Positions 41,488 through 46,320 of a stretch of 46,320 bases of DNA are shown here, piece by piece (position 1 is the first letter of the stretch; each line of letters starts with the position of its first letter). The stretch covers positions 1-46,320 of the forward strand of contig JBQTHI010000037.1 in NCBI GenBank assembly GCA_052390035.1, read 5' to 3'. A program made the translations under genes and the position numbers. This DNA comes from JBQTHI01 sp052390035. Lineage in GTDB: Bacteria; Actinomycetota; Acidimicrobiia; Spongiisociales; ZC4RG35. The notes beneath the pieces are model-generated. The model searched no databases. It saw only the letters and a program-made list of their open reading frames with translations, and was not told where the DNA came from.

Positions 41488-41814
41488 CTACTCGCCTGCT
41501 GCGGCGTCGGCGAGAGACGCGGCTACCTGAGCAGCCTCATCTTTACCGCCGGTGGTGATCTGGGCCCGGTCTGTGAGCAGGGTCACCTGGTTCCTGAGAA
41601 TCTGGAGGAAGCCGCCGTGGACTCCGATGGTCGTGCGAGATCCGTCGGCCCCTTCTACTTCCACCGCCGAGGTCACGAGCGCCGCCAGTACCGGTTCGTG
41701 GTCCGCCATCACGCCGATTTCGCCGTCGGGGGTGCGGGCAACGAGGAAGGCGGCTCCCCCCGACCAGACCGTCGCCTCAGGCGAAACGACGTCGACGTGG
41801 AACAGTTTGGCCAA
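41488..41814 (-). CDS. atpC: ATP synthase subunit epsilon
   Basis: A 108-residue F1 epsilon subunit. The N-terminal sandwich is typical (LFHVDVVSPEATVWSG, GEIGVMADHEPVLAAL, VHGGFLQI). The C-terminal helical hairpin found in many bacteria is reduced to one short helix (DEAAQVAASLADA), so the inhibitory arm may be absent, as in some actinobacteria. It is the last gene of the atp operon, 3 bp after atpD. Confidence 0.93.
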   Translation of the reverse strand: MAKLFHVDVVSPEATVWSGGAAFLVARTPDGEIGVMADHEPVLAALVTSAVEVEGADGSRTTIGVHGGFLQILRNQVTLLTDRAQITTGGKDEAAQVAASLADAAAGE

Positions 41815-41817
41815 AGG

Positions 41818-43242
41818 CTACGCCCCCACCTTCTCCAGGTCGCGGGCCTTGGCGGCCACTCCTTCGGCGTCGCCAACCATGTAAAAAGCCTGCTCAGGGT
41901 ATTGATCCATGTCGCCGGCGATGATCGCTTTGAACGAAGCGATGGTCTGCTCGCGTGGGGTGTACACCCCCGCCTGGCCGGTGAACTGTTCGGCCACGAA
42001 CATCGGCTGGGCGAAGAAGCGCTGCATCCTCCGGGCCCTCGCCACGGTCAACTTGTCCTCCTCGGACAACTCGTCGATGCCAAGGATGGCGATGATGTCG
42101 GTGAGATCTTTGTAGCGCTGCAGGATCCGCTGAACCTCGACGGCGGTGTCGTAGTGATCGTCGCCGACAATCTGCGGATCGAGCGCCCGACTGGTCGAGT
42201 CGAGCGGATCCACCGCCGGGTAGATGCCGAGGGCGGTCAACGGTCGGGAAAGCACGGTGGTTGCGTCAAGATGGGCGAAGGCGGTGTGGGGAGCGGGGTC
42301 GGTGAGATCGTCGGCCGGCACGTAGATCGCCTGGAGGGAGGTGATCGACCGGCCCTTCAACGACGTGATCCGTTCCTGCAGGACGCCCATCTCCCCTGCC
42401 AGGGTGGGCTGATAACCCACGGCCGACGGCATCCGCCCGAGCAGCGTCGACACCTCCGACCCCGCCTGGGTGAAGCGGAAGATGTTGTCGATGAACAGCA
42501 GCACATCCTGGCGCTGCACGTCTCGGAAATATTCCGCCATAGTGAGGGCGGACAGGGCCACCCGCAGACGCACACCGGGTGGTTCGTCCATCTGCCCGAA
42601 GACCAGGGCAGCCTTTTCCAAGACGCCCGATTCGGTCATTTCGAGAAACAGGTCGTTGCCTTCCCTGGTCCGCTCGCCGACTCCGGCGAAGACCGAAACG
42701 CCGCCGTGTTGCTGGGCGACCCGGCGGATCATCTCCTGGATCAAAACGGTTTTGCCGACACCGGCCCCACCAAACAGGCCGATCTTGCCACCCCGCAGGT
42801 ATGGGCAGATCAGATCGAGCACCTTGATCCCCGTCTCGAATACTTCCTTCTGGGGTTCCACATCTTCAAAGGGGGGCGGCTGGCGATGGATCGGCCAGCG
42901 AGGATCGCCGAACTTCTGATCGGGAGCGTCGAGCGAGTCACCCCAGACATTGAAGAGATGCCCCAGGGTTTGGTCACCCACCGGAACGGTGATCGGGGCG
43001 CCCAGGTTCCTGACCTCAGCGCCCCGGACCAGGCCATCGGTCGGGGCCAGGGCCACCGCCCGCACCTTGTTATGCCCGAGGTGCTGAGCGGTTTCGGCCA
43101 GGACGGTTTTTGACTCCTCCCCTATCGTGATGTCGACTTCGAGGGCGTGGAGCAGCTCCGGGAGACCGTCGGGGGGGAACTCGACGTCGACGACCGGTCC
43201 CGCCACTTTGACGATCCGTCCCTGTGATGTGGTTTCAGCCAT
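41818..43242 (-). CDS. atpD: ATP synthase subunit beta
   Basis: A 474-residue catalytic F1 subunit. The P-loop is GGAGVGKTVLI, the conserved GVGERTREGNDL follows, the Walker B region is VLLFIDNIFRFTQAG, and the DELSEED motif reads DELSEEDKL. The ATG at 43242 with GGAGC upstream starts at MAETTSQGRIVKV; the frame to 43305 overlaps atpG and is not used. Length and composition are standard. Confidence 0.97.
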   Translation of the reverse strand: MAETTSQGRIVKVAGPVVDVEFPPDGLPELLHALEVDITIGEESKTVLAETAQHLGHNKVRAVALAPTDGLVRGAEVRNLGAPITVPVGDQTLGHLFNVWGDSLDAPDQKFGDPRWPIHRQPPPFEDVEPQKEVFETGIKVLDLICPYLRGGKIGLFGGAGVGKTVLIQEMIRRVAQQHGGVSVFAGVGERTREGNDLFLEMTESGVLEKAALVFGQMDEPPGVRLRVALSALTMAEYFRDVQRQDVLLFIDNIFRFTQAGSEVSTLLGRMPSAVGYQPTLAGEMGVLQERITSLKGRSITSLQAIYVPADDLTDPAPHTAFAHLDATTVLSRPLTALGIYPAVDPLDSTSRALDPQIVGDDHYDTAVEVQRILQRYKDLTDIIAILGIDELSEEDKLTVARARRMQRFFAQPMFVAEQFTGQAGVYTPREQTIASFKAIIAGDMDQYPEQAFYMVGDAEGVAAKARDLEKVGA

Positions 43243-43276
43243 GTCCGCTCCTAGTTTCGTCCCTCGTGACTTGCCA

Positions 43277-44152
43277 CTATCGGATACCGGCCAGCGCCTC
43301 GGCACCGCCGACGATCTCGGAGATCTCGGTGGTGATCTCGGCCTGCCGCGCCCGGTTCGCTGAGATCGTGAGCGACCTGATCAATTCGTCGGCGTTGTCA
43401 GTGGCCGCCTTCATCGCCCTCCGTCTGGCCGAGTGCTCGGACGCCGACGCTTCCAGCAACATGTTGAAAATGATGGCCTCGACGTAGCGGGGCAGGAGAC
43501 GATCAAGGATTTCGGTCGGTGAGGGCTCGTAGCTGTAGTCGACGCTGCCCACCGGGCCCCCGCTGGGCGGCTCGATCGGCAGCAGGTCATAGCGGGTTGC
43601 AATCTGAGTCATGGCCGACTGGAAGCGGGTGAAGAACGCTTCGACGGCGTCGACTTCACCCGAGGCGAAGGCGCCCATCACGGCGTCCGCCACCGCCCGG
43701 GCGTCGCCATAACCGGGGGTATCGGTCACACCCAGAAACCCACGCTCGATCCGGTAGCCCCGGTACCGAAAATAGGACTGGGCCTTCTTGCCGACGGCGA
43801 AGATTCGGATGTCCTTTCCCTCTCGACGCTGGTCGATGATTCGCTGTTCGGCCATACGAATGATGGTGGAGGCATAGGCGCCTGCCAGGCCCCGGTCCGA
43901 GGAAACGACGAGAACCCCTACGGTTCTAACTTCCCTTTTGGCCGCCAGCAGGTGGGCGCTACCCGCTCCGGCGCCGCCCACATTCTGGATGACCTCGATG
44001 AGTTTGGCTGTGTAGGGCTTGGAGGCCAGCACCCTGGCCGAAGCCCGGGGAATGCGGGAAGCGGCGATCAACTCCATTGCCTGGGTGATCTTCTGCGTGG
44101 CCTGAACGCTCCGTATCCGCCTCCTCGTGTCGCGAAGCTCGGCGCTGGCCAT
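43277..44152 (-). CDS. atpG: ATP synthase subunit gamma
   Basis: A 291-residue rotor shaft subunit. The N-terminal helix RIRSVQATQKITQAMELIAA and the C-terminal helix SEHSARRRAMKAATDNADEL match the family. It lies 6 bp after atpA and 34 bp before atpD. Confidence 0.96.
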   Translation of the reverse strand: MASAELRDTRRRIRSVQATQKITQAMELIAASRIPRASARVLASKPYTAKLIEVIQNVGGAGAGSAHLLAAKREVRTVGVLVVSSDRGLAGAYASTIIRMAEQRIIDQRREGKDIRIFAVGKKAQSYFRYRGYRIERGFLGVTDTPGYGDARAVADAVMGAFASGEVDAVEAFFTRFQSAMTQIATRYDLLPIEPPSGGPVGSVDYSYEPSPTEILDRLLPRYVEAIIFNMLLEASASEHSARRRAMKAATDNADELIRSLTISANRARQAEITTEISEIVGGAEALAGIR

Positions 44153-44158
44153 GAGCGC

Positions 44159-45697
44159 TCAACCCTCCGTGCTGGCCGAGAAGCCGGCTTTGAAGGCCCC
44201 GATCGCCTCGCGCAGGCGATCCTCGTCAGGGAGATCACCGGTCGCCGCGATGTGATCCCGCAGGTCGGGATAACGATCGGTGACAAACTTGCGCAGGCCG
44301 GCTTCAAATCGCCGGATGTTCTCGACGGGGATCGAGTCCATGTGACCGTTGGTGACGGCGTATATCGACACGATCTGATCCTCGACGGGGACGGGCGAGA
44401 ACTGCCCCTGTTTGAGCACCTCCACCACTCGGCGGCCCCGCTCGAGTTGGGCCAGGGAGGCGGCGTCGAGCTCCGAGCCGAACTCGGCAAAAGCGGCAAG
44501 CTCCCGATACTGGGCCAGATTGAGACGAAGCGGTCCGGCAATTTTGCGCATTGCTTTGACCTGGGCATTCCCGCCCACCCGCGATACGGAGATACCCGCA
44601 TTCATCGCCGGCCGGATCCCCTGGTAAAAGAGGTCGGTCTCCAAGAAGCACTGGCCGTCGGTGATCGAGATGACGTTGGTGGGGATGTAGGCCGACACGT
44701 CATTGGCCTTGGTTTCGATCACCGGCAGGCCGGTCAGCGAGCCGCCGCCCAGTTCTTGAGAAAGTTTGGCGCAGCGTTCGAGCAGCCGACTGTGCAAATA
44801 GAAGACGTCGCCGGGGTAGGCCTCCCGGCCCGGTGGCCTTCTCAGGAGCAGCGAAATTTCGCGATAGGCGACGGCCTGTTTGGAGAGGTCGTCGAACATG
44901 ACCAGGGCGTGTTCACCCTTGTACATCCAGTATTGACCAATGGCCGAACCGGCGTACGGCGCATACATCTGGAGAGCCGCCGGATCTGAGGCGGGGGCGT
45001 TGACCACCACGGTGTATTCGAGAGCTCCGGCCCGGTCGAGGGTGTCGACAACTTCGGCAACTGTCGATGCTTTCTGGCCGACGGCCACATAGACACATTT
45101 GACGGCCTTTTCGGTGCCCCAGTACTGCTTCTGGTTGATGATCGTGTCTACCAGCAGGGCCGTCTTTCCCGTCTGGCGGTCACCGATGATCAGCTGGCGC
45201 TGACCCCGCCCGATCGGAGTCATCGAATCAATGGCCTTGATCCCGGTTTGCAGGGGCTCTTTCACCGGCTGCCTTTCGACCACCGATGGCGCCTGCACTT
45301 CGAGCAAACGTCGCTCGGTGGAGTTGATCGGACCCTTGCCGTCGATGGGGTTGCCCAGCGGGTCGATGACCCGGCCGAGCATGGCGTCGCCCACCGGTAC
45401 CGACAGGACCGTACCGGTCTGCTTGACGGTGGCGCCCTCTTCGATGTGGGAGGACTCACCCATCAGCACCACCCCGAGGTCGGTTTCATCGATATTGAGC
45501 GCAACCCCGCGCAGGCCCCCGGGGAACTCGAGAAGCTCGGACGCCATCACCTTGGGAAGCCCCTTGACCCGGGCGACGCCGTCGGCCACAGCTGTGACGT
45601 AGCCGACCGTCTCCTGCTCGAGGGTGGGCGACCACGCTGCCAGGCTCTTCTTGAGCGAGTCGGTTATGTCCTCTCGGGTAATGGTCAGGTCAGCCAT
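44159..45697 (-). CDS. atpA: ATP synthase subunit alpha
   Basis: A 512-residue non-catalytic F1 subunit. The P-loop is GDRQTGKTALL, followed by CVYVAVGQKAS, the VMFDDLSKQA region and the C-terminal family segment SRVGGNAQVKAMRKIAG. Of normal length and spaced 26 bp after atpH. Confidence 0.97.
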   Translation of the reverse strand: MADLTITREDITDSLKKSLAAWSPTLEQETVGYVTAVADGVARVKGLPKVMASELLEFPGGLRGVALNIDETDLGVVLMGESSHIEEGATVKQTGTVLSVPVGDAMLGRVIDPLGNPIDGKGPINSTERRLLEVQAPSVVERQPVKEPLQTGIKAIDSMTPIGRGQRQLIIGDRQTGKTALLVDTIINQKQYWGTEKAVKCVYVAVGQKASTVAEVVDTLDRAGALEYTVVVNAPASDPAALQMYAPYAGSAIGQYWMYKGEHALVMFDDLSKQAVAYREISLLLRRPPGREAYPGDVFYLHSRLLERCAKLSQELGGGSLTGLPVIETKANDVSAYIPTNVISITDGQCFLETDLFYQGIRPAMNAGISVSRVGGNAQVKAMRKIAGPLRLNLAQYRELAAFAEFGSELDAASLAQLERGRRVVEVLKQGQFSPVPVEDQIVSIYAVTNGHMDSIPVENIRRFEAGLRKFVTDRYPDLRDHIAATGDLPDEDRLREAIGAFKAGFSASTEG

Positions 45698-45723
45698 TTA
45701 GCATCTCCTCGGAAGCCGATCGT

Positions 45724-46269
45724 CTAGACATTGAGCGCCTGGCGAGCAGAGGCCAGCTTTCGGGCCACGCTGCCGTCGAACACCATGTCGCCAACGGTGG
45801 CGACGATGCCACCGACCACCCCCGGGTCAACCACTGCTTTGACCTCCAGATCCTTGCCGGTTGCTTTGGAGAGGGCTCGAGCCAGCCGGTCGAGCGTGGC
45901 GGGTTCGAGAGGGATGGCCGATCGGATCTCGGCGACGGCCTTGGCCCTGGTGGCGGCTGCTTTGGTGACGAAGGAGTTGACAATGTCAGGAAGGACGGAG
46001 GCGTGTCCCTGACCGACTATCAACTTGATGAGACCGACCGTCACATCCGATGCCCGGCCGCCCAGCAACTCGTCGACAATCGAGCGTTTGAGGTCGGACC
46101 CGAGCTGTGGGTTGGTAAGAGCCTCACGCAGCTCGTTGGAATTGGAAAACGTCTGAGCGACGGCGAAGAGTTCACGCTCTACCCGCTCCAGCTCTCCTTC
46201 GGCCTGAGCCACTTCGAGAATGGCCGAGGCGTATCCGCCTACCCGATCGAACCCTCTACCGTCCGGCAC
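45724..46269 (-). CDS. atpH: ATP synthase subunit delta
   Basis: A 181-residue stator subunit of the usual size (not the actinobacterial b-delta fusion). The N-terminal part (YASAILEVAQAEGELERVEREL) and the C-terminal VDPGVVGGIVATVGDMVFDGSV are family-like. The GTG start at 46269 directly follows the TAA of atpF with no base between them. Confidence 0.92.
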   Translation of the reverse strand: MPDGRGFDRVGGYASAILEVAQAEGELERVERELFAVAQTFSNSNELREALTNPQLGSDLKRSIVDELLGGRASDVTVGLIKLIVGQGHASVLPDIVNSFVTKAAATRAKAVAEIRSAIPLEPATLDRLARALSKATGKDLEVKAVVDPGVVGGIVATVGDMVFDGSVARKLASARQALNV

Positions 46270-46320
46270 TTATTTGCTCTCCAATTCGGCGATGTATTGA
46301 TCGACCAGACCCAGCTGTGT
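46270..46320 (-). CDS. atpF: ATP synthase subunit b, C-terminal end only (cut by window edge)
   Basis: The last 16 codons plus TAA of the gene upstream of atpH: TQLGLVDQYIAELESK. The position in the conserved order b-delta-alpha-gamma-beta-epsilon and the helical ending fit subunit b. The rest is outside the window. Confidence 0.8.
   Translation of the reverse strand, partial: TQLGLVDQYIAELESK

Noticed and set aside
41443..43113. 556-codon plus-strand frame
   Set aside because: Antisense to atpC and atpD, which are certain.

Overview
The window is a stretch of chromosome from a GC-rich, high-coding-density bacterium. It is most likely an actinobacterium, perhaps of the Acidimicrobiia type, although the lineage is inferred from gene content and not proven. 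Evidence includes a nickel superoxide dismutase with its maturation peptidase, two-subunit 2-oxoacid:ferredoxin oxidoreductase (KorAB), SARP/BTAD regulators, a Clp-N/HTH pair, a split ALDH16-type aldehyde dehydrogenase, and a sugar ABC operon without its own ATPase. No tRNA, rRNA, CRISPR array, insertion sequence or phage gene was seen.

Layout. 1-0.9 kb: a secreted low-complexity protein (-) with hairpins downstream. 1.0-6.3 kb (-): acetoacetyl-CoA synthetase, deoC, an active aldehyde dehydrogenase and a 4-bp-coupled pseudo-ALDH. 6.36-8.3 kb (+): metG and a small PGPGW membrane protein. 8.3-17.7 kb (+): a tight amino-sugar operon of ROK repressor, ROK kinase, ABC binding lipoprotein, two permeases, GH3 beta-N-acetylhexosaminidase, nagA and a SIS-domain deaminase/isomerase, nearly all coupled by ATGA overlaps. 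17.8-18.4 kb (-): an RRM RNA-binding protein coupled to an IF-1-like protein. 18.5-20.8 kb: a FAD oxidoreductase and sodN (-), divergent from sodX (+). 20.8-22.4 kb: an eroded zone holding two gene relics around a membrane-anchored protein and a double-ACT protein. 22.4-26.4 kb (+): a tiny membrane protein with a fresh internal duplication, then a 1235-residue membrane-spanning regulator (winged helix + BTAD + nSTAND NTPase + TM + BMP/PnrA-like sensor). 26.5-28.8 kb (+): a DUF3048 lipoprotein and an amidase. 29.0-31.9 kb (+): korAB. 32.0-33.4 kb: an unrecognised protein converging on a broken Clp-N gene and its HTH partner. 33.5-36.5 kb (-): gnd, zwf and a histidine phosphatase. 36.6-37.7 kb (-): hmgA. 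37.9-41.0 kb (-): DUF2087, DinB, methyltransferase and ABC-F. 41.0-41.5 kb (+): SRPBCC protein. 41.5-46.3 kb (-): ATP synthase genes atpF(partial)-H-A-G-D-C.

How it works together. The amino-sugar operon would import GlcNAc or chito-/muro-oligosaccharides, release GlcNAc, phosphorylate it, deacetylate it and feed it to glycolysis. KorAB, AACS, the ALDH/deoC cluster and hmgA suggest a heterotroph that burns carbohydrates, nucleosides, ketone bodies and aromatic amino acids aerobically, with oxidative pentose-phosphate enzymes for NADPH and NiSOD for superoxide. Several genes not preceded by a Shine-Dalgarno have a TANNNT box exactly six bases before the start codon, which suggests leaderless transcription.

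The most interesting items are the one-protein membrane-to-DNA regulator at 22.7-26.4 kb with its small neighbour, the two relics near 20.8 and 22.2 kb, the Clp-N gene with an in-frame amber codon, the NiSOD with an altered nickel hook, and the IF-1/RRM pair. All functional statements come from motif reading of translated sequence; no database search was possible.
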